Below, in pieces: positions 29,864-41,736 of a DNA stretch of 64,000 nucleotides; position 1 is the stretch's first letter, and each line of letters starts with the position of its first letter. The position numbers and the translations under genes are program-made. The stretch lies in NCBI GenBank assembly GCA_019925095.2, contig CM034392.1, positions 26,979,887 through 27,043,886 on the forward strand, read 5' to 3'. This stretch comes from Dendrolimus kikuchii. Its lineage: Eukaryota; Arthropoda; Insecta; Lepidoptera; Lasiocampidae. The notes under the pieces were generated by a model that was given only the letters and a program-made list of their open reading frames with translations, had not been told where the DNA came from and did not search any database.

Positions 29864-30333
29864 AATTAGTGAAGGAATTGTAATATTTTTTTTTTTTTTA
29901 AGTTATAATATTTTTTTTTTATTATTAACAAATATAATATAAACTTAATCAGTAGGCTCAATTTTAGTAATACTTGGCTTGTGGTAACTGAAGCAGGAAA
30001 CATATGTTTGGGATTCTATTTTTTATTATTTATTATGTACAAAAAACCTGTATACACTCAACAAAAATAATCGTCGCGACACCACACTGTTCGATGCGAA
30101 ATAGAAAGACGAGACGAAAATAACTGGCTTGCTTTCTATGAGAGAGAGAGACAGACAGAGAAACACGCGCACGCCGCGCGGCTTACAACTATAGCAAAAA
30201 GTGTCGTTACAACTTTGGGTCTTAATTTTTCCCGTCTAGCCCCCGTTCGCAACGCGCGATAAGGAACTTCGTACCAAAAACTTGACTTTTAAATTTAATT
30301 TGATTTCTGAACGACTTTTAAACGACGGGACGA
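29864..30333. other. Low-complexity and unassigned sequence
   Basis: T runs, a GA-rich run (30142-30170) and GC-rich 'cacgcgcacgccgcgcgg'. No gene seen. Confidence 0.35.
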
Positions 30334-30605
30334 ACAGAGTTTTTGGCGGGAACTGAAAGGGGACGTCGTGCTGTGCAGTTTTACTTTCTAAAAATGTGTA
30401 AAATTACTCTAAAATGAACAATAGTTGTAGGATATTGATAGTTTTTGAGTAGTAAAGTCATATGTGGCCTTTCGAGTTGTCACAAGAACTCCGTTGAATG
30501 GCACTAGCTGATTACCGACAGTTCAGCTGTGCTACACATAGGCTTAAGAAAATGAAGAAACTATATTGTAAACTAAGATCTGGCTTAAAGGCCTAGCTGC
30601 CAAGC
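30334..30605 (+). repeat. Repeat G, copy 3
   Basis: 'gtttttggcgggaactg' to 'ggcctagctgccaagcc'. Differs from copies 1 and 2 by about 45 bp of replaced sequence around 30495-30570. Confidence 0.7.
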
Positions 30606-30914
30606 CATAAAATCCAAAAAAAAAAATTTGCACATCACTAGTATCTGTCATTTTGTCAGCGACGCGCGCGCGTGTAACACACAATACATACAGTAATGAA
30701 AAATTAAGGTAAAAACAATCCCCAACAACTGTGTAAGCTGTAACAGATGTATACAATCACGATGTTCATGTACAGCATGTCACAATCAAATTCTCGTCGT
30801 AAGTTCTACGAAGTGTTGCGCCAAGATCACCGAATGCTATAGTTATTATGCAATGTAAGATAGGGCTGTATCGTATGCAAAACTGTGTGAACCTATTTAC
30901 GCGCCTTAAGGACA

Positions 30915-31234
30915 GGAAGGTAAAAAGGAATGCTCCGGTGGTTCGGGCATGTGGAAAGAATGCATGATGAAAGAATGACTAAACAGATATACAATGCAAA
31001 AGTGGATGGATGCAGAAGTCGTGGAAGGCCACGACACACCTCCCATGATCAAATTGATCGTGTACTAGCAGAAGGTGATGTCAGGAGCTTTAAGAACAGA
31101 CGAGCTTGCATGACAAGACTTATGAATGTCAAAGAGGCAAGTGAGGTGTGTAAGAATAAGCCTAAATGGCACTCTGTTGTTCGTGCCTACCCCGCAAGGG
31201 AACTGGCGTGAAGTTATGTATGTATGTATGTATG
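30915..31234 (+). mobile_element. Family A, subfamily A2, with duplication
   Basis: Flanked by TAAGGACA (30907-30914; 31235-31242). Frame 30930-31211. Carries 'ggagctttaag' and 'agacttatg' private changes. Confidence 0.88.
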
Positions 31235-31305
31235 TAAGGACACAGATGTCCATAAAACTGACAGTTTGATAATGTTATAATCATTATCTTGTTCTGTTGA
31301 AAGTT

Positions 31306-31567
31306 TTTTTTATTTTTTATTGCAGTAGTTCAGCAGACATTTGCAACACCAAAGGTGCTACAAATGCGCTGCTGCTCTCTTAAGGGAGACTGGAACCTGG
31401 TCACTAATGCCGGAACACAACTCAATGTTCTTATGGCGGCATGCTCTAGATCAGGGGTGGTAGCTATCAAGTCGGGCGATGCCCTACCACCTGGCTGTGG
31501 GTTGTTTAGTCGCCTCTTACGACAGGCCGCAGGAAATTGTATTCTTTCTCCGTTCCTGCACGGATAA
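31306..31567 (-). mobile_element. Family B with 50 bp internal deletion
   Basis: The tail region joins 'cagcagaca' directly to 'tttgcaacacc', dropping the usual 'ggcagacggcccacttgatg' stretch; a second small gap is at 'caggccgcaggaa'. Head 'cctgcacggat' at 31556. Confidence 0.85.
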
Positions 31568-31811
31568 AAGTAAGAAAGTATTTTAGAGGTCTACCATACT
31601 TGATTTCGTTTCATAATTTTTCACCCTATAATTTAAAAGTCTACAGTCTAATACTTAAAAGCCATTGGGAAATGTCTGGTATCATTTTCAAAGATCTATC
31701 TAATGACACCTCTCATGGGACTGTTGTACCATATTGTTTTATTTTATAAATGATGTATTTGATTAATATTACCATCTAAGCTAAAATGACTAATAAGTAA
31801 TTTAAATTTAA

Positions 31812-32118
31812 CCTGAGAGTGTCGGGATGAAGGTAAGGTTCGGGCATGTGGAAAGAATGCACGATGAAAGAATGACTAAACAGATATACAATGCAAAAGT
31901 GGATGGATGCAGAAGTCGTGGCAGGCCACGACACACCTTCCATGATCAAATCGATCGTGTACTGTACTAGAAGAAGGTGATGTCAGGAGCCTTAAGAACA
32001 GACGAGCGTGCGTGACAAGAGTTATGAATGTCAAAGAAGCAAGTGAGGTGTGTAAGAATAAGCCTGAATGGCGCTCTGTTGTTCGCGCCCACCTCGCAAG
32101 CGAACTGGCGTGGAGTTA
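31812..32118 (+). mobile_element. Family A, decayed copy
   Basis: Lacks 18 bp encoding GMLRW ('ggtaaggttcgggcatg'), has a 'tactgtactag' stutter, and ends 'ctggcgtggagttag' without a TATG tail, so its 3' end is broken. Confidence 0.8.
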
Positions 32119-32451
32119 GTAAAAATTTCAATAGGATTACACCTACATACGTCCCACATTTAGGTACTGGGAAATACATCGAAGTTGCACTTCCGACCTT
32201 TTAGTACTAATGTGTGCAAAAGTCAATGACCCAGATGCAGTATTAATGCATGTTAGAATTATGCAAGTGTACCGTCACTATGACGCATTGGTGTGGAGTC
32301 TGTGGTGCAAGATCGACCGTGACGGAGCAATGACCTCGCGCTTTTCATTGTTCACATAGAACATTGTAAATACCGTGTGTAGTCAAATACAAATATGCCT
32401 TTCAACCAATGAAAGCTCTAAGCGAATCATTTGAAAACAATAAAGTTATTT

Positions 32452-32622
32452 ACATACATACATAACTTCACGCCAGTTCCGTTGCGGGGTAGGCACGAAC
32501 AACAGAGCGCCATTTAGGCTTATTCTTACACACCTCACTTGCTTCTTTGACATTCATAAGTCTTGTCATGCACGCTCGTCAGTTCTTAAGGCTCCTGACA
32601 TCACCTTCTGCTAGTACATGCT
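32452..32622 (-). mobile_element. Family A 3' fragment
   Basis: From the (ACAT)n tail to 'ttctgctagtacatg'. gttgcgggg variant as at the window start. Confidence 0.85.
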
Positions 32623-32667
32623 AACAGAGAAAAATAGAATAATTCCTTAATTCGACGCAGATATTTT

Positions 32668-32985
32668 TATCCGTGCAGAAACGGAGAAAGAATACAATTT
32701 CCTGCGGCCGGGTGGCCTGTCGTAAGAGGCGACAAAACAACCCACAGCCAGGTGGTAGGGTATTTGCTCGACTGGATGGCGACCACCCCTGATCTAGAGT
32801 ATTCCGCCATAACAACCTTGAGTTGTGTTCCGACATGAGTGACCAGGTTCCAGTCTCCCTTAAGAGAGCAGCAGCGCATTTGTAACACCTTTGGGGTTGC
32901 AAATGTCCATAATCGATGGTAACCACTTTCCATCAAGTGGGCCGTCTGCCTGTCTGCTGAACTCCTGCAATAAAAAAGAAATAAA
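32668..32985 (+). mobile_element. Family B, complete
   Basis: Head 'atccgtgcagaaacggag', tail 'caataaaaaagaaataaaaaaa'. Begins the B+F composite block also found at 38005. Confidence 0.88.
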
Positions 32986-33076
32986 AAAAAAGAAATTATC
33001 AATTAAGTTGGTTTGCGTTCCGGTGCAGTTAAGAAAATATGTGAATACAGTGTTTGCCTGTTGAATTAACTTGTTT

Positions 33077-33677
33077 AACCGACATCAAAAAAAGTTGGAG
33101 GTTCTCAGTTCGTCGGGATCTTATTTTTTTTTTTGCTTTTTTTATGTATGTTCACCGATTACTCCGAGATTTATGATCCGATTTACGTGATTCTTGTTTA
33201 GTTTGATGCGGAATAGCTTTCATTTGGTCCCCTAAAAATTTGACATAGTTTAGCTCAGTAGATTTCATTTTATGAACATTTTTTATGAAAAAATTTCCAT
33301 TCCGTTCCATATGTACACCAATTACGCTGAGATTTATGATCCGATTTACGTGATTCTTGTTTAGTTTGATGCGGAATAGTTGCCATTTGGTCCCCTAAAA
33401 ATTTAACATAGTTTAGCTCAGTAGTTTTCATTTTACGAACATTTTTTTGTTCCCGTTTCTTGGGACCTATATTTTTTAAGGTGCGCGGCACCTTTAGTAG
33501 GCTAGACTTCAAAAACTAAAAAGTATAAAATAAAAAAACTTCGTTCAAAATACCGACTTCAAAAACTAAAAAGTATAAAATAACTTATTTCTAAAGCTAT
33601 TATTATTAATATATATTATCTAAAACATCTTGAAGTCGGTGCAAAGTAAAACATAAAAATTACTATATTTTTTTGAA
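33077..33677 (-). mobile_element. Family F element, two tandem units
   Basis: Starts 'aaccgacatcaaaaaaag', contains two 163 bp type units each holding 'gatttacgtgattcttgttt' and 'cccctaaaaattt', and ends in the 'cttgaagtcggtgcaaag' region. The right terminus is truncated. Confidence 0.7.
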
Positions 33678-33913
33678 AATTACTAAGCACCGACTTTTGT
33701 TTTCAGCGAGAATATCGTCAGTGCATTTGGGTCAGTTTTCGTATGTAGGTTACTTAAATTTAGAAGTCGTGTTCAAGCGAAATCAATATCATTGTCAAGA
33801 ATCTGAAAGATTTGATCCACTTTGGTAAATTTTGGGGCGCCAAAATAACCAGGTTTATATCTCTGATCTCCTAATACTCATTTAAAAGCTAAATAGCTCT
33901 CTAGTTATATGTA

Positions 33914-34292
33914 CAGTCGTGGTATGAAAAGGTTCATCACCTTAAAGTCGACAAAGGAAGAAAAAGTACTGCCAACATTTTAATAAATGTTATTATGATG
34001 ACAATGACAGACACTGAGATTAACAATAAGAAACAAAAAGGATATAATCACTACGCTTATTATAAATATTACAATCAATAAAAAGGTTTTATATCTCTAA
34101 ACAATCTTCTTTGACGAGATAGAAAATCAAAAAACTTTGATCTTAGTAACTTTAAACTGTGTTGTCAAACAGTTAAACATATTTTTTTATGGAACAGTCT
34201 ATTCTGTGACTTAGTTTGAAAAGGTAGCATGTGCTCGCAGGACGTTAAATGAATCAATTTGAAAACTGGCGAACTTTTTCATACCACTACTG
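33914..34292. mobile_element. TA-flanked MITE
   Basis: CAGTCGTGGTATGAAAAGG at 33914, complement (two mismatches) ending at 34292, TA on both sides: a Tc1/mariner- or pogo-type signature. 379 bp, no transposase. Confidence 0.8.
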
Positions 34293-34407
34293 TATATGGA
34301 ATAATTTATTGCTACATAATTAGCGAGACTAAAACTGAGTAGTCCATGTACGTACTAAAATCTGTCAATACAGAATATAGACGAAACATTTGAAGATGCA
34401 TCTTCTA

Positions 34408-34811
34408 TGACTTAGTTTGAAAAGGTATTTATCCGTGCAGGAACAGAGAAAGAATACAATTTCCTGCGGCCGGGCGGCCTGTCGTGAGAGGCGACAAAAC
34501 AACCCAGAGACAGGTGGTAGGGCATTTACCCGACTGGATGGCTACCACCCCTGGTCTAGAGTATGCCGCCATAACAATCTTGAGTTGTGTTCCGGCATTA
34601 GTGACCAGGTTTCAGTCTCCCTTAAGAGAGCAGCAGCGCATTTGTAGCACCTTTTATGTTGCAAATGTCCATAGGCGATGGTAATCGCTTTCTATCAAGC
34701 TGGCCGTCTGCCTGTCTGCTGAACATCTGCAATAAAATAAAAGTAACATGTGCTCGCGGAATGTGAAATGAATCAATTTGAAAACTGGCGAACCTTTTCA
34801 TACCACGACTG
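34408..34811. mobile_element. Second, half MITE copy carrying B
   Basis: 'tgacttagtttgaaaaggta' (34409) resumes after B at 34740 ('acatgtgctcgcgga') and ends CCACGACTG|TA at 34811. The left terminal repeat is missing. Confidence 0.65.
34431..34739 (+). mobile_element. Family B, complete, nested in MITE
   Basis: Head 'ccgtgcaggaacagag', tail 'catctgcaataaaataaaag'. Confidence 0.85.
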
Positions 34812-34904
34812 TACCTACTGTCATTAAAAATTTAAGGATTACATTCCTGCTGCTATTAGTGATTTGTTTTTATTGACGGAGTACAACATTCAGGCTGACC
34901 TGAT

Positions 34905-34967
34905 CTGATAGAAAGTCGTTACCGCCTATGGACATTTGCAAGTTCCTGCACAGATTGAATTCTGATC
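34905..34967. mobile_element. Family B scrap
   Basis: 'gaaagtcgttaccgcctatg' + 'gacatttgcaa' joined directly to 'gttcctgcacag', so the whole middle is deleted. Confidence 0.6.
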
Positions 34968-35129
34968 CATTCAAAAATAGTTTAAAAATACGGCTATGGA
35001 ATTTAAGACAAGTGGTTATGTATATCTTCGACTCTCGAACTAGGAACAAGGCCTGTGTTTTGAGTCATACACGGGTACCTACCTCTCAGGTACATGGTTA
35101 AACAATATTATATCAAATTTGTGTTTAAT

Positions 35130-35895
35130 CTATACTAATATTATAAAACTGAAGTGTTTGTTTGTTTAAACGCGCTAATCTCAGGATCCGCTGGTCCGAT
35201 TTGAAAAATTCTTTCAGTGTTGAATAGTACATTTATCGAGGAAGGCTATATTATATTTTCAAAAAATTAGGGATCCTTACTAAAAGTCCAATAATGTAAC
35301 CCAAGGTGTAAAAAAATGACCCGACAAAATCCTTACGCGGCGTGCGCTGCGAAAACTATTGATTATAGAACAAAACAATGTATTACCTCTTTGCAGAACA
35401 TTTAATTGTCTACAAAAAATATCGCGTAACCATATGTCTAACTATTGTAGTTGTCTCACAATAAGTGTTTTCTTTTATTTTTTTAAATAATTAAAATGCC
35501 GTCGCTTCAAAAACTCTTTATTTTGTACCCTGGTATTAATCCTTATCAAAATAAATTACTCCATATTCAAGACGAATTAAATACCTTTCTAGAACTTTTT
35601 GAATTATTCAAATCGGACGTTTCATTGAAAAGATATCGCGATATTTAAAATGTAAGTATTAGTGTTGTAGCCAAATATACTAATATATTGTTTGATTGAA
35701 CGCACTAATCTCAGGAACTACTGGTCTGATTTGAAAAATTCTTTCAGTGTTGGATAGCCCATTTATCGAGGAAGGTTATAGGCTATATCATCACGCTAAG
35801 ACCAATAGGAGCGGAGCAACAATGAAGAATGTTTCAAAATCGGAGGGTTTTGAAAGCAAATTCCACGCGGACGACGTCACGGGTTCAGCTAGTAT
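35130..35895 (+). mobile_element. Composite D element (D + long middle + D)
   Basis: Opens 'tatactaatattataaaac', runs through the D middle to 'gaggaaggctatattatatt', then a 420 bp segment, then a second D from 'tatactaatatattgtttga' to 'acgggttcagctagta'. The same composite is reversed at 44403-45170. Confidence 0.7.
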
Positions 35896-36105
35896 ACTAT
35901 ATAAACATATAATACATACAGAATAAGTAGCACTATTATATCTGAGAGGACTAAAAATAAGTAAAAACCATGACTTTAAAAGAGGGTACTCTGACTTAGC
36001 TTGTCTGATGTTGAGTGGCAGTGAGCTCCATAAACGGACAGCCTGTACTGTGAAGGAGTTATCAACGAAGGAAGAAGTATCCACAGGTGTCTTTGAAATT
36101 AAGTT
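35896..36105 (-). pseudogene. Family K reverse transcriptase C-terminus
   Basis: Minus frame with DTSSFVDNSFTVQAVRLWSS, LPLNIRQAKS, then a frameshift relative to its close relative at 53447. Broken on the left by the composite D element. Confidence 0.7.
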
Positions 36106-36178
36106 CTCTGTCTATTATAATCCCAAGATTTTTTGCTTTTTCAGTGCTTTAGACGCGTCATAATCAATCAAAATTTAT

Positions 36179-36546
36179 TGTTACGAGTTGGAATTATTAT
36201 AGAGTTTAATTAGAACTATACAAACACGTATAACACAGGTGCAAATGTAACCGAACACAACAAGTCCACACGTAATGCAGAAGGTCGTAATTCAATAACA
36301 CGCGCAAAGTCCATCACTAAATAGATTACCGAATGTACACAAGTCTTGCACAGATGCAATATGTATGCCCGGCCGCGTAGACCGAATTTCCTAGAATCAG
36401 TTTGTACTTTAAATCCGACACACCTGGCTAATGACTGCCATAAAAGATCACAATACACAATGGGCTGTTTTCTAATCACAAATTTTAAACACAAAGTACA
36501 GGTATGTAGGTGTGAATTTGTCTTTGTCGGCGTCTAGGTCGTAACA
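36179..36546 (-). mobile_element. Solo LTR (family LTR-1)
   Basis: Minus copy, 368 bp, TGTTACGAG ... GTCGTAACA as read on plus. Flanks TTAT and ATAT (one mismatch). Shares with 21728 the blocks for 'gacaaattcacacct', 'ggtgtgtcggatttaaa' and 'cgcggccgggca'. Confidence 0.82.
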
Positions 36547-36822
36547 ATATCATTAGTAAGTTGTTAAAGCTTATATCTTTCCCAGCTGCTTTTATGATCG
36601 TTTCACAATCCAGTTATTAATTTTCACTAGCGAATGGAGTTAATTGAATTCAATCTCCGTTGCCATTACGTGTTACACTAGCAACATCCATTATAACAAA
36701 TCACGGCGCTATGATGTCGACAATCAACGAATCAAATTGTATCTTGCTATTAGATATAATCTGAGTTAATTGCATAGGCAGCTTACCAGTTAAAATAATA
36801 ATGCAATCATAATATTCTCGTT

Positions 36823-37185
36823 CGTTCGTAATACCGAAGTAAGAAAGAGAGTTGGTCTGAAAGAGAGTGTCGGGGTGAAGGTAAGGAAAGGAATGCTCCG
36901 GTGGCTAGGGCATGTGGAAAGAATGCATGATGAAAGAATGACTAAACAGATATACAATGCAAAAGTGGATGGATGCAGAAGTCGTGGAAGGCCACGACAC
37001 ACCTTCCATGATCAAATTGATCGTGTACTAGCAGAAGGTGATGTCAGGAGCCTTAAGAACAGACGAGCTTGCATGACAAGAGTTATGAATGTCAAAGAGG
37101 CAAGTGAGGTGTGTAAGAATAAGCCTAAATGGCACTCTTTTGTTCGTGCCTACCTCGCAAGGGAACTGGCGTGAAGTTATGTATG
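36823..37185 (+). mobile_element. Family A, subfamily A2, with duplication
   Basis: Flanked by TAATATTCTCGTT (36810-36822; 37186-37198). Frame 36875-37174 reads through (ending LARELA). Confidence 0.92.
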
Positions 37186-37394
37186 TAATATTCTCGTTAT
37201 TAAGACTTTTTGTAATGCAATATTAATTTTATATTCATTGCAAAAATAATAGGTATGTGCAATATTGTAAATTGTATTATGATCTAATTGCCTGATTTCC
37301 GCAAAAATAGTTTTATATCCATTGTTTAATTCCTTTGTGTTTAATGTCATTGATATATTATTCATTATCTACTCAATTTTAGTCATATTTGAAA

Positions 37395-37700
37395 TATAAT
37401 AAAACTACGTTTTAATGATTTTAAGTGCGGTGAGTTATTTGATTTTTATTATTCCGACGTTTTGGCCACTTTTCAGTGGCCGTGATCACGGAAGGCAAAG
37501 ATGTCAAGTGTCAATGAGTATTGTTAATATTTAGCCTACCGCCAACTTGTTCGTTTTAATTCTGTTTATGGTTATTATTTACTCTATGGGAGCGTAATTT
37601 AATTTACCACCGCTTCGCTACATGTTGTGGCTTGAAGAGATGAAGCGGCGCAAGAAACTCTTCAGCAAACATGCCTAGTTCTAATAATTTTATATAATAC
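37395..37700 (+). mobile_element. Penelope-like fold-back element, copy 2
   Basis: 'aaaactacgttttaatgat', 'ttccgacgttttggccact', the ccgtgatcacgg palindrome, 'caagtgtcaatgagtattg', 'ccgccaacttgtt', ending 'gaaactcttcagcaaacatgcc'. Same long form as copy 1. Confidence 0.5.
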
Positions 37701-37706
37701 TAGCGG

Positions 37707-37891
37707 CCCCGGCAGACGTTGTCCTGCTCTGAAAGAATAAAAATGTAAAACCCGATCTCAGCGCCACCTACCGGTTTCAACGGGATAGAAAGTATCCTAT
37801 GTCCGTCTCCTGGTTCTAAGCTACCTCCCCACCAATTTTCAGCCAAATCGATAAAGCCGTCCTTGAGTTATAGTGTAACTAACACGACTTT

Positions 37892-37892
<1 letters not shown>
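37707..37892 (+). repeat. Helitron-like fragment
   Basis: 'tactagcggccccggcagacg' through 'tctcagcgccacctaccgg' and 'ccaattttcagccaaatcg'. Runs into the TA microsatellite. Confidence 0.55.

Positions 37893-37980
<88 letters not shown>
37893..37980. repeat. (TA)n microsatellite
   Basis: Uninterrupted dinucleotide run of about 88 bp. Confidence 0.98.
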
Positions 37981-37981
<1 letters not shown>

Positions 37982-38004
37982 GGGTTGGAGGAAAAATAAA
38001 AATC

Positions 38005-38232
38005 CTATCCGTGCTGGAACGGAGAAATAATAACCACCACCCCTGGTCTAAAGTATGTCGCCATAACAACCTTGAGTTGTGTTCCGACATCAGTGACCAG
38101 GCTCCAGTCTCTCTTAAGAGAGCAGCAGCGCATTTGTAGCAACTTTGGTGTTGCCAATGTCCATAGGCGATGGTAAACACTTTCCATCAAGTGGGCCGTC
38201 TGCCTGCCTGCTGAACTCCTGCAATAAAAAAA
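38005..38232 (+). mobile_element. Family B with large internal deletion
   Basis: 'tatccgtgctggaacggaga' then jumps to 'accaccacccctgg', dropping roughly 100 bp; tail 'ctcctgcaataaaaaaaag'. Confidence 0.85.
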
Positions 38233-38318
38233 AGAAATTATCAATCAAGTTGGTTTGCGTTCCCGTGCAGTTAATAAAATATGTGAATACAGTGTTTTTC
38301 TGTTGAATTAACTTCTTT

Positions 38319-38866
38319 AACCGACTTCAAAAAAAGGAGGAGGTTCTCAGTTCGTCGGGATCTTTTTTTTGCTTTTTTTATGTATGTTCACCGATTACTC
38401 CGAGGTTTATGATCCGATTTACGTGATTCTTGTTTAGTTTAGTTTGTTGCCATTTGGTCCCCTAAAAATTTGACATAGTTTGGCCCAGTAGTTTTCATTT
38501 TATGAACATTTTTTATGAAAAAATTTCCATTCCGTTCCATATGTACACCGATTACGCTGAGATTTGTGATCCGATTTACGTGATTCTTGTTTAGTTTGAT
38601 GCGAAATATTTGTTATTTGGTCCCCTAAAAATTTAACATAGTTTGGCCCAGTAGTTTTCATTTTACGAACATTTTTTTGTTCCCGTTTCTTGGGACCTAT
38701 ATTTTTTAAGGAGCGCGGCACCTTTCGTAGGTCTACCCATACATAGCTAGACACTAAAAAGTAACAAATAAAATAAAAAAAACTTCGTTTAAAAATACCG
38801 ACTTCAAAAACTAATAATAGCTTTAGAAATAAGTTATTTTATACTTTTTAGTTTTTGAAGTCGGTT
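38319..38866 (-). mobile_element. Family F element, complete ends
   Basis: Inverted ends aaccgacttcaaaaa (38319) and gtttttgaagtcggtt (38866). Contains two 163 bp type units. Follows B and a shared 70 bp spacer exactly as at 33077. Confidence 0.75.
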
Positions 38867-39115
38867 TTTTTTACATATCAAGTTGAAACTTTTGAAATGC
38901 TTTTTACCAATGACAGGAAGAATTGATTATTTAACTTTCCCTTGTGACTCACTGCTGTGCGAGACAGGTTTGACCTCGGCAGGGTCTTCGTCCGCTGAAT
39001 ATCAATGGACTCCGAGGTCCATTATCGTATAATAAGCAGCATAAATTATTGTAATTGATTTCATTTCCATAATCAATTACGCCTAATATGATAAGTGGCA
39101 TGTAAATATGATCAA

Positions 39116-39398
39116 TTTTTATGGCAGGAGCTGAGCAGACAGGCTGACGGCCCACTTGATGGAAAGCGGTTACCATCGCCTATGGACATTTGCAACAGCG
39201 AAGCTGCTACAAATGCGCTGCTGCTCTCTTAAGTGAGTCTGGAACCTGGTCACTAATGCCGGAACACAACTCAAAGTTGTTATGACGGCATACTTTAGAC
39301 CAGGGGTGGTAGCCATCCAGTCGGGCAAATGCCCTACCACCTGGCTGTGGGTTGTTAAGTCGCCTCTTACGACAAGCCGCCCGGCCGCAGGAATTAGT
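39116..39398 (-). mobile_element. Family B, head split by C
   Basis: Tail at 39119 ('atggcaggagctgagcag'), body to 'ccgcccggccgcagg'; the remaining head lies at 40033-40055. Confidence 0.85.
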
Positions 39399-39410
39399 AA
39401 TATTTTTCCG

Positions 39411-40025
39411 ATACGCTTGAGAGACAAGACGGTCGTCCAACACCTAATGGAGGGCCAATAATCCCCCTCCTAAACCATCCATCATCATCAACACCAAGTG
39501 AAAATTTTTCACGTCACAACAATTAAACAATAAATTATGACACCACACAAAGTCACAAGCACATAACTAACAATAAAACTTATACACATACTCAAACCAA
39601 CGCGCACTACCATCGCATTGCATTACACGCACACTCCACAAACAGACCAAGACACACAAAGAGCCTAAAAATTAATAACCCAGGCACAGAAAAGAAAAAA
39701 CCAACACACATGGCACTAGATAGGACTATATATAAGTATAGATATAAGGCCAACACTGCACAAGCACTTCCTCACAACACCAGCATGTAACAGATACACT
39801 CTACATTAGTTTAAGTTTAGTATTAAAATTAGAATAAATTAATATAATAAGTTATTCTTAAGGTACACCAAAACAGAAAAATCACTAAATTAATGTCACA
39901 CACAGTAACAAAAATAAACAATAAGCGTGTATGGACTCTGAAATTTTTCATAGAAATTAAGTAGTAAAAAAGGGTACGGAACTCGAGTCCGTAGAGATGT
40001 TAATAATAATAATAAAATAAAATAA
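39411..40025 (+). mobile_element. Family C LINE 3' end, longest copy
   Basis: 615 bp with 12 bp duplication AATATTTTTCCG (39399-39410; 40026-40037) and a (TAA)n tail ending in AAATA repeats. The 3' UTR ends 'aactcgagtccgtagagatg'. The first 45 bp could code a terminal RLRDKTVVQHLMEGQ-stop, i.e. the end of a LINE protein. Inserted in the head of a B copy. Confidence 0.88.
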
Positions 40026-40360
40026 AATATTTTTCCGTTCCTGCACGGAGATTTTTTTTATTATTTTGGTATTGTATATTTCTTTGTCCAAGGACATGAG
40101 ATAGCTGTCCATTCCTTAATATATGCACGCTGTCGCTGACCATTGACCTTATTACTCTAATACTATACCGACCTTGCTATTGCTAGAGGAAAAATGCTAC
40201 TGAATAAATATTATTATGTAAACGCGCGCCATCGAATTGCGTGTTAGCCGCGACCTTCGTTTAACATTGAACTTGCTTATATCTGTGTGATTAACACCAT
40301 ACGTATAAGTATATCGCGGTTTGAATCAATTTAATTATATTATTTCATGTATGTATGAAT

Positions 40361-40895
40361 GCAGCTTTAGGTAAACTTCTAGGCGCTAAGAACCTCAGCC
40401 AGAAGGTCACAACGCGGTGCTGGTACCTACGCTCACGTATGGAAGCGAGAGTTGGGTATGGAAGAGAGAGCATGAAAGTAGAGTAAAAGCGGTCAAGATG
40501 CGAGCACTGCGCAAAATCTGCGGAGTGACGCTCGCGGACCGCGTTCGTAATACCGAAGTAAGAAAGAGAGTTGGTCTGAAAGAGAGTGTCGGGGTGAAGG
40601 TAAGGAGAGGAATGCTCCGGTGGTTCGGGCATGTGGAAAGAATGACTAAACAGATATACAATGCAAAAGTGGATGGATGCAGAAGTCGTGGAAGGCCACG
40701 ACACACCTTCCATGATCAAATTGATCGTGTACTAGCAGAAGGTGATGTCAGGAGCCTTAAGAACAGACGAGCGTGCATGACAAGAGTTATGAATGTCTAA
40801 GAAGCAAGTGAGGTGTGTAAGAATAAGCGTAAATGGCGCTCTGTTGTTCGTGCCTACCCCGCAAGGGAACTTGCGTGAAGTTATGTATGTATGTT
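40361..40895 (+). mobile_element. Family A, 15 bp deletion subtype
   Basis: Starts at 'gcagctttaggtaaacttct' and reaches the tail at about 40895. Shares the MHDER-region deletion with 10632. About 14 bp missing after 'agccagaaggt'; the frame stops early at a TAA at 40798. Confidence 0.88.
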
Positions 40896-40965
40896 TTTGT
40901 TTATTACAAGGATCCGACGTTTCCAATAGCTAGGTGGTTTGATTGTGGTCTTTCATCAATGGGTT

Positions 40966-41278
40966 TTTTTTTTATTACAGGAGTTCAGCAGACAGACAGA
41001 CGGCCCACTTGATGGGAAGCGGTTACCATCGCCTATGGACATTTGCAACACCAAAGGTGCTACAAATGCGCTGCTGCTCTCTTAAGGGAGACTGGAACCT
41101 GGTCACTAATTTCGGAACACAATTCAAGTTGTTGTGGCGACATACTTTAGACCAGGGGTGGTAGCCATCCAGTCGGGCAAATGCCCTACCACCTGACTGT
41201 GGGTTGTTTTGTCGCCTGTTACGACAGGCCGCACGGCCGCAGGAAAATTGTATTCTTTCTCAGTTCCTGCACAGATAA
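40966..41278 (-). mobile_element. Family B, complete, minus
   Basis: Tail 'ttttattacaggagttcag', head 'cagttcctgcacagat'. Confidence 0.88.
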
Positions 41279-41554
41279 AAATGCATTATCTGTGTTCTGG
41301 TTTTGTTTAAAAGTACGTAAGCTCAGTTGGCCACTTTGCGAACCAAACTAAAAAAAGAGAAAGAAAGAAAATGATTTAGTGACTTAAAAGCACGCCGCGA
41401 CGACGCTACACATAAAAAAAAACATAATACATTCACAATAAATTTTACACAAAAACAAAACTAATTCACAAAACACAAATACATATATAACAAATAAATA
41501 AATAAGGCTTGCACGTTGTAGTTTTTTAGTCAACGAGATTGGCAACACGGCATT
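41279..41554. other. Unassigned sequence
   Basis: A-rich; no recognised feature. Confidence 0.35.
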
Positions 41555-41634
41555 GTGCTGCATTGGAATTTAAAAAAGAAATTCCGACATAGCGCTGATT
41601 TTCAGTGCCAACCTCCATACACTTGATCCAATAA
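41555..41634. mobile_element. Small palindromic MITE, copy 2
   Basis: 'ttggcaacacggcattgtgc' to 'gcgctgattttcagtgccaa', centre 'ggaatttaaaaaagaaattcc'. Related to 11061-11133. Confidence 0.6.
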
Positions 41635-41736
41635 CTCACATCTCTATGCATATTGTATATATAAGTACGTGTACACATAAACACATACATACATACATAC
41701 ATACATAATACTGTAATTATATTAGGAGAACAAATA

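Noticed and set aside
40345..40719. 124-codon minus frame (and similar frames at 25183, 28253, 58038 and 58051)
   Set aside because: They are antisense shadows of the family A reverse-transcriptase terminus.
41690..41706. CRISPR-like or satellite array of ATAC repeats
   Set aside because: Short simple repeat; similar runs elsewhere are family A tails. No spacers, and the genome is eukaryotic.
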